Shown in pieces: positions 29,348-39,060 of a stretch of DNA of 64,000 nt. The notes under the pieces were generated by a model. That model was given only the letters and a program-made list of their open reading frames with translations. It searched no databases and was not told the DNA's origin. Where the stretch lies: assembly GCA_948144175.1 (NCBI GenBank), contig CANXME010001443.1, positions 186,001-250,000 on the forward strand. The letters are read 5' to 3'. Both the position numbers and the translations under genes were made by a program. The first letter of the stretch is position 1, and the number at the start of each line of letters is the position of its first letter. The stretch comes from Closterium sp. NIES-65 (taxonomy: Eukaryota > Streptophyta > Zygnematophyceae > Desmidiales > Closteriaceae).

Positions 29348-30940
29348 CTAGTCTCGCAGAAGGCGAGAGGAGAACTCCCCACCTCGGTCAGAGTGCAGAC
29401 GCAGAACAGGAAAGTCCGAGCCGAAGCTCCTCCTGAGCTGGAGACGAGCCTCGCGGATCCAGTCGATCAGCACCTCAGTGACAGCACCCTTGCTGCGCAA
29501 GGGGTAGACTGTGGTGTAACGCGAGTAGTCGTCAACCACCAACAGGAAGTAGCGCTTGTGACCCTGCCCACTGACGGGGGCCGGGCCCCACACGTCCATG
29601 TGAAGTGTCTGCAGAGGAGCCTCTGTCGGGGGAAACTGGGAGGAGTGAGGAGCAGCCCTGAGGCGCCCCTCGCCACAGGGGACACAGGAAGGTCCTGGTC
29701 CCGAAGGAAGGGGAGGGAGAGACTGGGGAAGACCAGAGACAAGGACACGGGAAGCCATGCCCCGAAGACGGGGCAAGGAGGGGTGGCCAAGACGGTGGTG
29801 CCACAGGAGAGTCTCGTGAGACAAGAGGCGACACGAGCAGGGGGCAGATTCAGGACCAGACCTGGACGCAGCAGCAAACACCTGACCTGACGCTGCTACC
29901 TGACCGGACGCAGGAACAGGAGTAGACTCAGTGGTCAGGGTGTAGAGGCTCGACCCCGGCCGATGCGAGAACGTGGCCAGGTGCCGGCCTGTGCGTGCGT
30001 CCGTGCAGTGGGTCACCCGCTGACTCGCAGGAGTGAACTGGTGAGCCCCCGCATCCTGCAGGTCTGCACCACTCACTAAGTTCGTCAAGAACGAGGGGAG
30101 GTACAGGCCAGACAGGGTGCCCGAGGGGGCAGCCGGACACGGGAGGACAGTGGAAAAGTGAGCGAGGACAGGACCCCCAGAGGGGTCAGCCAGGGAGACT
30201 GCAACAGGCCGACCAAGCGGCGTGAGTGTGGTGCGGTCCCGAAAGAAGGAGCGAGAAGCCCCAGAGTCAAGTGTAAAGGTGAGGGAGGCCGAAGCCAACG
30301 TGGTACCTGAGAGCGCAGCCTCACCCGCACCTGAGGAAGCAGACTCACTAGCACCTAGAGCAGCAGCCGCACCTGTGCCTGGAGCAGGAGACTCACTAGC
30401 ACCCAGAGCAGCAGCAGCCTCACCAGTAGCTAGAGCAGCAGGTCCTATAGCCGGGTCAGGCGGTACGCACAGGTGACCGGCACGGTCAGCACTAGTAGGC
30501 AATGCATACATGGCAGTGAGAATAGCATCATAGTCAAGAGCAAATATATCTACCCTCTGCCTAAGCAACTCCACCCAGTCGGGGAGCTCAGCCTCGTCGC
30601 CAAACACAGTACGCCAGGCGTCGCTCAGACGGGCGAAGCAGCGTGACTGTGTATGACTAGGTGTCCCACAAGGCTGACCAGTCCGAGCACCAGTGAGAAT
30701 CACGTAAGAGCAGCGAACAGAACTGAGAGACCCTCCACTCTGAGCGTACCACTCACGAAGCTGCTGAGGCGTGAGAGACGCGCGGGGGGGTCGCGGGAGC
30801 TGCATCTGGCCGCCACCAGTAGTAGAAGCAGCAGGAGTGGTAGCAGTAGTAGCGCCACCACCCCTACAGCCCCAACCAGCGTACCACTCACGCAGCTGCT
30901 GGGGCGTGAGGGACTCACGCAGACGTCGATGGGGCTGCAT
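29348..30940 (-). CDS. zinc knuckle, protease, pre-integrase and integrase N-half (B4)
   Basis: An open frame of about 530 codons. I start it at the Met of MQPHRRLRESLTPQQLREWY because B2 has the same block after similar non-coding DNA; an in-frame Met at 31000 has no support. Order: two LTPQQLREWYA modules; the knuckle Cys-13 residues-Cys-GTPS-His-TQSR-Cys; FARLSDAWR; protease TLDSGASRSFF; SLADPSGGPVLAHFS; HHCC (TLLWHHRLGHPSLPRL ... CVPCGEG); integrase HMDVWGPAPVSG (first Asp), VVDDYSRYTTVYPLRSKG and LRLHSDRGGEFSSRLLRD (second Asp). It ends at TAG 29348-29350, which replaces Tyr of RDYCRARG. No capsid sequence precedes it. Confidence 0.87.
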   Translation of the reverse strand: MQPHRRLRESLTPQQLREWYAGWGCRGGGATTATTPAASTTGGGQMQLPRPPRASLTPQQLREWYAQSGGSLSSVRCSYVILTGARTGQPCGTPSHTQSRCFARLSDAWRTVFGDEAELPDWVELLRQRVDIFALDYDAILTAMYALPTSADRAGHLCVPPDPAIGPAALATGEAAAALGASESPAPGTGAAAALGASESASSGAGEAALSGTTLASASLTFTLDSGASRSFFRDRTTLTPLGRPVAVSLADPSGGPVLAHFSTVLPCPAAPSGTLSGLYLPSFLTNLVSGADLQDAGAHQFTPASQRVTHCTDARTGRHLATFSHRPGSSLYTLTTESTPVPASGQVAASGQVFAAASRSGPESAPCSCRLLSHETLLWHHRLGHPSLPRLRGMASRVLVSGLPQSLPPLPSGPGPSCVPCGEGRLRAAPHSSQFPPTEAPLQTLHMDVWGPAPVSGQGHKRYFLLVVDDYSRYTTVYPLRSKGAVTEVLIDWIREARLQLRRSFGSDFPVLRLHSDRGGEFSSRLLRD

Positions 30941-31079
30941 CTTGCTCCACCAGTAGAGGCAGGAGCAGGAGTAGCAGCAGTAAGGCAGGCAGCCAGGCAA
31001 GCCAAAAAAGGGAGGCAGGCAGGCAAGCAGGCGACGCGCAGCGTGCTAGCAGGGCAGGGGCTCACCAGTGGTGGGTAGA

Positions 31080-32150
31080 GTAGGCTCGGCGACTCAGAGG
31101 CTCGGCAGCATGGCGGCTCTGCGGCTCGGGCGACTCGGGTGGCTCGGCGGCAGGGCGGCTCGGCAGCAACTGCAGCTCGGCAGCTCGGCGACCCGGCGGC
31201 GCGGCTGTAGGGCGGCTCGGCTGCTGGGAGGCTCGGGTGTAGAGCGGCTCGGCTGCAGGGCGGCTCGGCTGCTGGGAGGCTCGGGTGTAAAGCGGCTCGG
31301 CGGCGAGGCGGCTCGGCTGCAGGGCGGCTCGAGACGAAGAAGGAGGAGAAGTAGGGGAGACCACACACCTGCCACCCCTCAGCTGGCCTCTCAGGTCGCC
31401 TCGACGTGCGACGGGAAAAGGGGGGGGGGGGGAGGGGGGGGGGGAGCGGCTCGGGCGGTTCGGGCGGCTCAGGCGGCTCGGGCAGCTCGGGCAGTCAGCG
31501 GCACAGGCGGCTCGGGCGGCTCGGCTCCTCAGCTGCGCAGACGGCTCGGGCGGCTCAGGCTGCACGGCGGCTAACGGGCGACGTGGGGGGCCAGGACGGC
31601 GGCGTGCAGCAGGGACGGGCGGCGCACGGGCGGTGTGAGGCTGGGACGGGCGCGCGCGGGCGGCTAGGGGCCGAGATGGGCACGCGCGGGTGGCTAGGGG
31701 CCGGGACGGGCGGTGCGCGGGCGGCTAGGGGCCTGAACGGGCGGCGCGCGAGCGGCTAGGGGCCGGGACGGGCGGCGCGCGGGCGGCTAGGGGCCTGAAC
31801 GGGCGGCGCGCGAGCGGCTAGGGGCCGGGACAGGCGGCGCGCGGGCGGCTAGGGGCCTGGACGGGCGGCGCGCGGGCGGCTAGGGGCCTGAACAGGCGGC
31901 GCGCGAGCGGCTAGGGGCCGGGACGGGCGGCGCGCGGGCGGCTAGGGGCCTGGACGGGCGGCGCGCGGGCGGCTAGGGGCCTGAACAGGCGGCGCGCGAG
32001 CGGCTAAGGGCCGGGACGGGCGGCGCGCGGGCGGCTAAGGGCCAGGACTAGCGGCGCGCGGGCGGCTAGGGGCCTGAACGGGCGGCGCGCGGGCGGCTAG
32101 GGGCCTGCAGGGCAGGCCGAAAGAGTGAGAGCGAGGGCCCGGAGCGCGCT
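31080..32150 (-). repeat. B4 leader minisatellites
   Basis: 31080-31340: CGGCTCGGCNGCAGGG-type units. 31415-31451: G-runs (antisense) interrupted by A. 31590-32115: units of about 32 bp containing GGCGGCTAGGGGCCTGAACG. The sense strand is C-rich. The words GTTCAGGCCCC and CTAGCC also occur in the J leader array (58050-58900), suggesting common descent of the motif though the arrays differ. The block at 31330-31420 is homologous to 49660-49780 in N1. Confidence 0.8.
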
Positions 32151-32174
32151 CCGGGCAGATTTTTTTTTTTTTAA

Positions 32175-32222
32175 GTGGTGGGCCCTAAGCACAGTTCCCA
32201 GGGGGGAACCTGCTCGATACCA
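32175..32222 (-). promoter_or_regulatory. B4 primer binding site and adjacent hairpin
   Basis: In sense orientation TGGTATCGAGCAGG abuts the LTR. Next is GTTCCC-CCCT-GGGAAC, a 6-bp stem, then TGTGCTTAGGGCCCACC and an A/T-run. Relative to B1, H and J the stem has two compensated base-pair changes. Confidence 0.8.
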
Positions 32223-32358
32223 TGTGGAAAATAGAGCGAGAATGAATGAACTATGAGTGAAGTGAGTACAAATAGCAAAACCCTAATTGGGTTGTACCCC
32301 CTATGGTATACCCCACTGTAGCCTACACAACAGCATAAGCTACATATATGTTCTGACA
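32223..32358 (-). repeat. B4 5' LTR (136 bp)
   Basis: Same sequence as 25368-25503, followed outside by CTTCC (32359-32363), where the integrase reading frame of copy C resumes. Confidence 0.94.
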
Positions 32359-32931
32359 CTTCCCCTTGCGCACCAAGGGTGAGGTCTCTGCCCTCCTGAT
32401 TCCTTGGATCCGAGCAGTTCGTCTCCAGCTTTGCGAGCGATTCCGCCAGGACTTCCCTGTCCTGCGTTTGCACTCTAACAGAGGTGGTGAGTTCTCCGAC
32501 CTTTTGCGGGACTTCTGACAGAGGGAGGGCATCCTCCAGTCGTTCACGCTTCCGAGCTCACCGCAGCAAAATGGGGTTGCTGAGCGCCGCATTGGCTTGG
32601 TCATGGAGGTTGCTCACACCTCCTTGATCCATGCGGCGGCTCCCCATTTTCTGTGGCCATTTGCAGTCCGGTACGCCGCGCAGTTGCTCAAATTCTGGCC
32701 CCGTGTATCCTTGCCGGAGACCTCGCCCACACTGTGTTGGATGGGAGAGGTTGGCGATGCGTTAGTGTTCCGGGTCTGGGGTGCTCATGCCCTTGTCCGC
32801 GATACGTCCGCGGACAAGATCTCCTCCTGCACCATTCCATGTGTCTTCCTCGGCATCCCCCTGACACGCCTGGCTGACTTTTATACCACCCCACCTCGCG
32901 CAGTGTTCTGTCCTCTCAGGACGTCACCTTT
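32359..32931 (+). pseudogene. copia integrase (C), continuation after B4
   Basis: Continues the frame cut at 25367: FPLRTKGEVSALLIPWIRAV, FPVLRLHSNRGGEFSDLLRD (the catalytic Asp of HSDRGG is Asn here), a TGA near 32516, LPSSPQQNGVAERRIGLVME (Glu kept), VAHTSLIHAAAPHFLWPFAV, FRVWGAHALVRDTSADKISS and CVFLGIPLTR. It ends abruptly at about 32931, in the region of SQDVTF, where unrelated RNase H sequence begins. The Asp-to-Asn change alone would abolish activity. Confidence 0.82.
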
Positions 32932-33415
32932 GAGCAAGGGGGAGATGCTCCTGGCCTGCTACACTGACGCTAGCTTCAACTCTGTGAAGACGGACGGCAC
33001 CAGCATTGGAGGCTAGGTGTGCCTGTTTGGAGGTGGTGCAGTGAGCTGGCGCAGTAAGAAGCAGAATGAGGTGGGGCAGTCCTCGTGTGAGACAGAGTAC
33101 ATGGCCTTGCATCATGGGGCAAAGAAGGTGGTGTGGCCGAGGCGTTTGTTGGAGAAGATTGGAGTTGGTCAGAGGGAGCCGACAATCATGTTCTGTGACA
33201 ATGAGTCGGCGGTGAACCTTGCCAAGAACGCCTGCCTTCATGGGCTGACAAAGCATATCAGGCCCAAGTGGCACTAGGTGAGGAGGCTCCTGGACAAGGA
33301 GGTGCGACTGGAGATAGTGAAGACCCATCAGCAGGCGGCTGACATTCTCACCAAGCGCCTGGCTAAATCTGAGCATTGGAAGGGCATGAAACTTGTTGGG
33401 ATGAGTGTGCATTGA
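32932..33415 (+). pseudogene. copia RNase H domain (F)
   Basis: Reads MLLACYTDASFNSVKTDGTS (first Asp), a TAG at about 33015, VCLFGGGAVSWRSKKQNEVG, QSSCETEYMALHHGAKKVVW (Glu), IMFCDNESAVNLAKN (Asp), KHIRPKWH, a TAG at 33275-33277 in place of Gln (the usual H.VR), LLDKEVRLEIVKTHQQADIL and a proper end VGMSVH at 33415. Wording such as SSCETEYMAL and DNESAVNLAKN places it with the common plant copia lineages (Tork/Tnt1-like) and not with CopA or CopB. Two stops inactivate it. Confidence 0.82.
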
Positions 33416-33470
33416 GAGTGCATGCTTGAGCTGTGGCATGTGGGATGATGGTAGGCAGCCAGAGGGGGAG

Positions 33471-34337
33471 TTAGTTGTGTGATGCTATCATTTGCATTCA
33501 CGCCTGTCTGCCTCCCATCACATGTTCGTGCGTTGCATGCGTGGTGTGAGCATGTGCAAGAATTTGTGTTTTCTGTGGTTTGGATTTTCTGATTGTGTGT
33601 GAATGTTATTTGGCTTGAGCAGATATCTGAAGTGACTCCACTGCTCAAGAGCTTTCCGATGAACCAAGTATCGCTTCAATCGGAGCACGAACAAGTAAGT
33701 TACGAGCGTTGGAAGTTCGTATGCTTTTGATATTTGGTTGTGGTGACTATGGGAAGTTGTGGGGTTGAATCCATAAGGGGTACAGACTTTTGGGGGTTGG
33801 GAAATTCGTCCCCATTACTGTAGATGCTGCCAAGTGGTTGGGAGAAACGAAATTGGGTGGCAAGTGTGGCCAACTTGGGTGAGATGGATTGTGGAGGTTG
33901 GGAAAGTGACAAAAGTAAAAGTTGGGTTGCTATAGGGAGGGGATTTGATGTGCTTATGGGGTTTCCTTGGTTGGGGACTCCTTGGGACCTTCCGGCTCGT
34001 CCTCCTCATCCCTCTCACCTGGTTAATTGCTACTCTGACTTCTTTGTGTGGTACTTGTGAGACTCTTGTGATTGAGTTAAGTTCTTATGGCAGCATACCC
34101 CCTTGTGCGCCGAAATTGATAAGTCGAGTTTTTTTTCACCTCTTGATACGATTCAAACTGGGAATTGTAACCACCGACTAGGGCTACAACATATCGGAGT
34201 TTGGTAAAGTTTTGACAGTGCGTTTTCTGTCGACGGCGTTTCTTGTGAGCGCGACGATTCTGTCCAGAAATTGAGACCAACAATTTTGTGATATTTCGGC
34301 TCCTAATCTTCATAGACTCCGTCCTTAGTCTCTAACA
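33471..34337 (+). repeat. probable F 3' LTR, about 867 bp
   Basis: It begins TTAGTTGTGTG right after a polypurine tract and ends TAGTCTCTAACA. TGTTAG...CTAACA ends are frequent in plant copia LTRs; the first TG seems lost. No second copy is in the window, so the borders are inferred from the tract and from where copy C resumes (34338). AT-richer, with no coding signal. Confidence 0.5.
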
Positions 34338-35548
34338 GTGCTGCTGGAGCTGGAAGTCCTGCTCCTGGAGGTACTGCTGCTTGAGGTGCTGCGGTTGGAG
34401 CTGCTGGAGCTGCTCGTCATGGAGGCGCTGCGGGTGCTGGTGTTTCTGGGTCTGGAAGTGCTCGTACTAGAGGTACTGGAGTGGCCAGGACTGGTGGTAC
34501 TGCTGGCGCTGGAGGAATTGGTACTGCTGGCGCTGAGGGTCTTGGAGGTGCTCGTACCGGAGGTACTCAAGCTGCCAGAGTCCGTGGTGCTGGAGGCACT
34601 GGAGCTGGACATCCGCGCGTTGGAGTTCGAGACCTTGGAGCTGGAGGTGCTGGCCCTCGAGGTGCTGGCACAAGGGGTACTGAGTCTGCTGGTGCTGAGC
34701 CTAGGGGCGCTGAATCTGCTGAAGGTCCTCCTGGTTCTACGTCGCAGCAGTCACCTCTCTCACCGCAGCAGCTGCGCGAGTGGCTTGCTTCGCGCACCCC
34801 CCTTCGAAGTCGCGCTGCTGGAGCTGGAGGCACTACTGCTGGAGGTGCCGGAGCTGGAGGCACTAGAGCTGGAGGTGCTCGAGCTGAAGACCCTGGAGCT
34901 GGAGGTGCCGGTTCTGGGGGTGCTGCAGCTGGAGGCACTGGAGCTGGGGGCCCTGGGGTTGAAACTGTCGACCCTGGAATTGGAGACCCTGGAGCTGGAG
35001 CTGCCGGTTTTGGGGATGCTGCTGCTGGAGGCACTGAAGCTGGAGGCCCTGGAGCTGGTGCTGTCGACCCTGGAGTTGGAGACCCTGGGGCAGAGGGTGC
35101 TGTTGCTGGAGGCGCTGGAGCTGGAGGCCCTGGAGCTGGTACTGTCGACCCTAGAGTAGGAGACCTTAAAGCTGGAGGTTCCTGTTCTGGGGGTGCTGCT
35201 GCTAGAGGCCCTGGAGCTGGAGGTGACGGAGCTAGAGGTTCTGGAGATGCTGGAGGCGCTGGAGCTGCTGGTGCTTGTACTGGAGGAGCTGGTGCTGGTG
35301 GTACTGCACAGCCGCGACTGTTCTTTGCTCCGTCATCCCCGTCGACTCTGCCACCGCCTGACTCCGTGCTTCGCCCGGTTCCTAGCCTCCCGTCCTCTAC
35401 AGGCCTCCTATTACAGCCAAGCTCTCCACTGCCAGCTCCTTCTCCTTACACTAAGCAGACAAACTCGCTTACAGAGCGTCGTGAGCCTGCGTCTCGTCCT
35501 GCCTCACCTGTTCGCGCTGGTCGCACTGGTTGTCGTATTCCTCGTTAG
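34338..35548 (+). pseudogene. copia linker (C), Gly/Ala-rich
   Basis: From 34481 a frame of 355 codons is open: repeated GAGG(T/A)(G/A)AGG units, one SPLSPQQLREWLASRTPLRS module, more GAGGPGAG repeats, then LFFAPSSPSTLPPPDSVLRP and PYTKQTNSLTERREPASRPA. 34338-34480 is the same kind of sequence in another frame. The unit differs from the GGAEP pentads of B1 and B4, so linkers diverge faster than the enzymes. Opposite-strand frames here are compositional shadows. Confidence 0.75.
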
Positions 35549-37533
35549 CGTCCTCCTTTTGTCCCTTGCACGCACACTATGGCACTTCGTCCTCCCTCTC
35601 TTCCATAGCATGTTCCCCTACCGTCTCCTCCTGCGTCCTCTCTTCCTGCCGGTCCGGACCCTGAGTCTGACTTAGTTCGTGCTGCCAGTCCTACTGTCAC
35701 GCGTCTCCTAGCCGTTGTTCTCACTAACCCTTTGTTCTGCTGCGTCTGCCTTTGTCGTTTAGCTTGTTGACTTTGCTGCTGCTTGTCGTCTTGACTACGC
35801 CGCTAGTCTTGTTGCTGAGTCTGCGTCTGCCTGTCCTCCGTCCGTCGGGGGTGAGTGTGCCCTTAGCACGGTCGTCCTTGAGGACAGGAAGGAGGACTTT
35901 GAGTGTTTTGCAGCTGCTGTACCTCATCTCGTGTCCATGCTGATTGCACCTGAGGGAGACCCGGATGCACCGGACCTCCCCCTCCCGCGCTCTTACGCAA
36001 AGGCGATTGAGGGTCCCTACTCCTCTCAATGGCAGCCAGCCATGGACGCAGAGATGGCATTCTGGAAGTCCACAAGCACTTACGTTGACGCAGTTCCCCC
36101 ATCTGGGGCGAACATCGTCAGTGGCATGTGGATTTTCAGGGGGACGCCGACTTCTCCACCTGTCTTCAAGGCGTGTTACGTTGCACGAGGCTTCAATCAG
36201 TGACAGGGTGTTGACTTCTTCCATACCTTCTCCCCTACCCCAAAGATGACCACTCTTTGGGTTCTGCTGCACGTTGCCGCTGAGCGTGACTACCAGCTTC
36301 ACTCTCTTGACTTCAGCACTTTCTTGCAGGGCAGCCTGCACGAGGAGATCTGGTTGCGCCGCCCACTTGGCTTCACTTGGTCGTTTCCTGCAGGTACCTA
36401 GTGGAGCCTCCGGCGGCCAGTCTACGGTCTCCGTCAGGCGCCTCGCGAGTGGCACGACACATTGAGGACGACGCTTGTGGCTCTTGGGTTTGCTCCTTTG
36501 ACTGCTGACCCGTCGCTGTTTCTGCGCACCGACACTTCGCTGCCGCCGTTCTACATCCTCGTGTACGTCGACGACTTGGTTTTTGCCACTGCTGACACTA
36601 AGAGACTCGCCCACTTGAAGTCGGAGCTGCAGAAGAGACACACGTGCACAGACGTGGGAGAGCTGCGCAGTTATCTTGGCTTGCAGATCACACAGGACTG
36701 AGCACGACGCGCCATTACCCTGAATCAGTCACACATGGTGCAGCAGGTCCTTTTGCGCTTCTGCTTCACGTACTCCTTGCCACAGTCCCTTCCTCTGCCT
36801 ACTTGTCACTCGCTCTTGGGTCTGTCTTTGGATGAGTCCGAGAGCCGGGTGGATCGAATCCAGAGCTTGTGGGCTGCCTCATGTACCTGATGACCTGCAC
36901 TCGACCTGACCTTCCTTACCCTCTTAGCATCCTGGCACACTACGTTGCGTCCGGGAGACACCGCCCAGAGCACTAAGAGGCCGTTAAGAGGGTGTTGTGC
37001 TACTTGTGCTGTACATGGGGCATGGGGCTCGTGCTTGGAGGACGGGCTCGAGTTGTCCTTAGTGGCCACGCAGACGCTTCTTGGGTCGACGACTTGGCTA
37101 CAAAGCGGTCGTCAGAGGGTTACACCTTTAGTCTTGCTTCCGGCTCTGTTTTGTGGCGGTCTACCCGCTCGTCTTCTGTTCTCAGTTCCAATTGTGAGGT
37201 TGAGATCTAGGCAGGGGCGAGTTAAGCTGGCTCACCTACCTGCTGACCAACTTGGAAGAGCCGCCTCGTTCTCCTCCAATTCTGTACGTCAACAACAAGG
37301 CCATGATTGCCTTGTGTCAGGAGCACCAACTGGAGCACATGACGAAGCACATCGCTCTGCGTTACTTCCTTGCTCGAGAGTTGCAGCATCATGGAAAGCT
37401 TCGTCTTACTTACGTGGCCTCTCAGGCCAACACTGCTGATATCATCACCAAGGCACTTCAGCCTTGTGATCATCAGCGGTTCTATACTGTTCTAAGACTT
37501 GTGCTTGCTTGGCCTCACTTGCTCACCTCTTGA
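35549..37533 (+). pseudogene. copia RT-RNase H (C), heavily degraded
   Basis: Fragments in several frames: EDRKEDFECFAAAVPHLVSM, GDPDAPDLPLPRSYAKAIEG, FWKSTSTYVDAVPPSGANIV, VYGLRQAPREWHDTLR, ILVYVDDLVFATADTKRLAH (YVDD kept), LGLQITQD followed by TGA for Arg, LVGCLMYLMTCTRPDLPYPL, LSGHADASWVDDLATKRSSE and LYVNNKAMIALCQEHQLEHM, ending at 37533. I count at least four stops (TGA near 36202 and 36700, TAG near 36398 and 37208) and three frameshifts. In RNase H, YVDNKA has become YVNNKA. 37534-37630 is a short AT-rich UTR remnant. Confidence 0.8.
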
Positions 37534-37630
37534 ATTTGCTTGTACTGTGATCTATATTGTATACCTGCATGCCTACTTCTGATAGGTAGTGATTACTGTA
37601 CTGTTGCTGTTGCATATATACCTCCGCATG

Positions 37631-39060
37631 TGAACTCCCTGTCGCTGACTAAAGCCTCGTGCAACGTAACAAGTTTTGAAGATAGGTGGAGAACCCGGCG
37701 GCCGCTTCACCCTGAAAATCCGCATGCCATTGACTATTTTTGCCCCTGGAGGGGGTACTGCGTCGACGTAAGTGCCTGTGGACTTCCAGGATGCCAGCTC
37801 TGCGTCCACTGAGAGGAGTAGGGACCCGTGATCGCCTCTGCGTAAGAGCGAGGGGTTGGGATGTCTGGTGCATCCGGGTCTCTCTCAGGTGCAATAAGCA
37901 TGGACACGAGATGAGGTACAGCAGCTGCAAAACACTCAAAGTCCTCCTGCCTGTCCTCAAGGACGTCCGTGCCAAGAGCACACTCATCCCTGACGGTTAG
38001 AGGATAGTCAGTTTCAGACTCAGCAAGAAGACTAGTGGCATAGTCAAGACGACACGCAGCAGCAAAGTCAACAAGCTCAGTAACTAAGGCAGACGCAGCA
38101 GTGGACTCAAACAAAGGGTCAGTGACAACAGTGGCTAGGAGACGTGTGAGAGTAGGGCTGGCAGCACGAACCAACTTAGACTGTGAGTCTGGAACGTCAG
38201 GAAGAGATGGCGCCGGAGGAGACGGCAGGGGAAATTGCAGTGGAATAGAGGAAGGACGAAGTGCCATAATGTGAGTGTTAGGGTCAGGAGGAGTACGCAG
38301 ACGAGGAACACGACTACCAGTGCGACCAGCGCAAACAGTCGAGGCAGGACAAGACACAGGCTCACGACGCTCTGTAAGGGAGTCCGACTGCTCAGTGTAA
38401 GGAGAAGGAGTAGGCAGTGGGGATTCTCAGTGTAAATGTGGATGGGACTTGTCAAGCGGTGGACACAGCAAGGGAGGAGTAACGCTAGTAGAAGACGGGA
38501 GACTAAGAACCTGACGAAGTACCAAGGTAGGTGGCGGCAGAGACGATGGCGACGGCGGAACGAAAAAAATTCGCCTTTGCACAGTGCCTCAACACCATTA
38601 CCTCTAGCTCTAGCACCCCGAGCGCTAGCAACTCCAGCTCCTGGGTCTCCAGCTCCAGCGCCTCCAGCTCCAGTGCCTCCAGCTCCAGCGCCTCCAGCTC
38701 TCGCGCCTTTAGCTCCAGCGCCTCCAGCTCTAGGGTCTCCAGCTCCAGTGCCTCCAGCTCCAGCGCCTCCAGCTCCAGCGCCTCCAGCTTCAGCGCCTCC
38801 AGCATCAGCGTCTGCAGCACCACCATCTCCGGCAGCTCCAGTACCTCCAGTACGAGCACCTCCACGACCAGCAGCTCCAGCATCTCCAGCTCTTCCAGCA
38901 CCAGAATTACCTCTAGCACCTCCAGGACTAGCAGCTCTAGCACCTTCAGTTCGAGTGCTTGCACCGGCCGTGCCTCCAGCGGCAGGGCCCCCAGCTCCAG
39001 CAGCGCCACTCCGAAGGCAGGTGCGGTGAGCAAACCACTTGCGCAACTGCTGTGGTGAGA
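37631..39060 (-). pseudogene. linker and RT N-terminus (H)
   Basis: Reading down: one MRKWFAHRTCLRSGAAGAGG module (a diverged LREWFA), then Gly/Ala repeats on a 15-base unit (plus strand CTCCAGCTCCAGCGC), LRAASPTLTRLLATVVTDPL, LVDFAAACRLDYATSLLAES, EDFECFAAAVPHLVSMLIAP, PRSYAEAITGPYSSQW, and after a small deletion that removes the junction residues, AELASWKSTGTYVDAVPPPG to GFSQRQGVH, where it ends. Several frameshifts. The 38600-38860 tract is an almost perfect trinucleotide-rich repeat. Confidence 0.75.

Larger units (their letters stand above)
25368..32358 (-). mobile_element. complete CopB element B4 (7.0 kb), identical LTRs, no capsid
   Basis: Two 136-bp LTRs with no difference that I can find, and target duplication CTTCC at 25363-25367 and 32359-32363. 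Order on the minus strand: LTR, PBS, hairpin, poly-A/T run, GC-rich leader, knuckle-protease-integrase frame, rest of integrase, linker, RT-RNase H, polypurine hairpin and LTR. The capsid domain present in B1, H and J is absent. It carries two frameshifts and at least two stops although the insertion must be very recent. Confidence 0.94.
32932..34337 (+). mobile_element. copia tail F of a different lineage (RNase H plus 3' LTR)
   Basis: A 5'-truncated copia of another lineage sits between the integrase and linker of copy C: RNase H (32932-33415), a short UTR, polypurine tract CCAGAGGGGGAG (33459-33470) and a probable LTR (33471-34337). Base composition is less GC-rich than that of the flanking copia. 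C coding sequence between SQDVTF and the linker is missing, so the event deleted part of the target. Confidence 0.7.
24693..37533 (+). mobile_element. plus-strand copia C, in three pieces
   Basis: The pieces are colinear: protease/pre-integrase/integrase start (24693-25367), integrase (32359-32931), and linker, RT and RNase H (34338-37533). B4 separates the first two with a clean CTTCC duplication. A different copia tail (F) separates the last two, with loss of part of C. It is the oldest element in this stretch: it carries three foreign insertions and dozens of stops. That pieces two and three are one element is inference. Confidence 0.7.
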
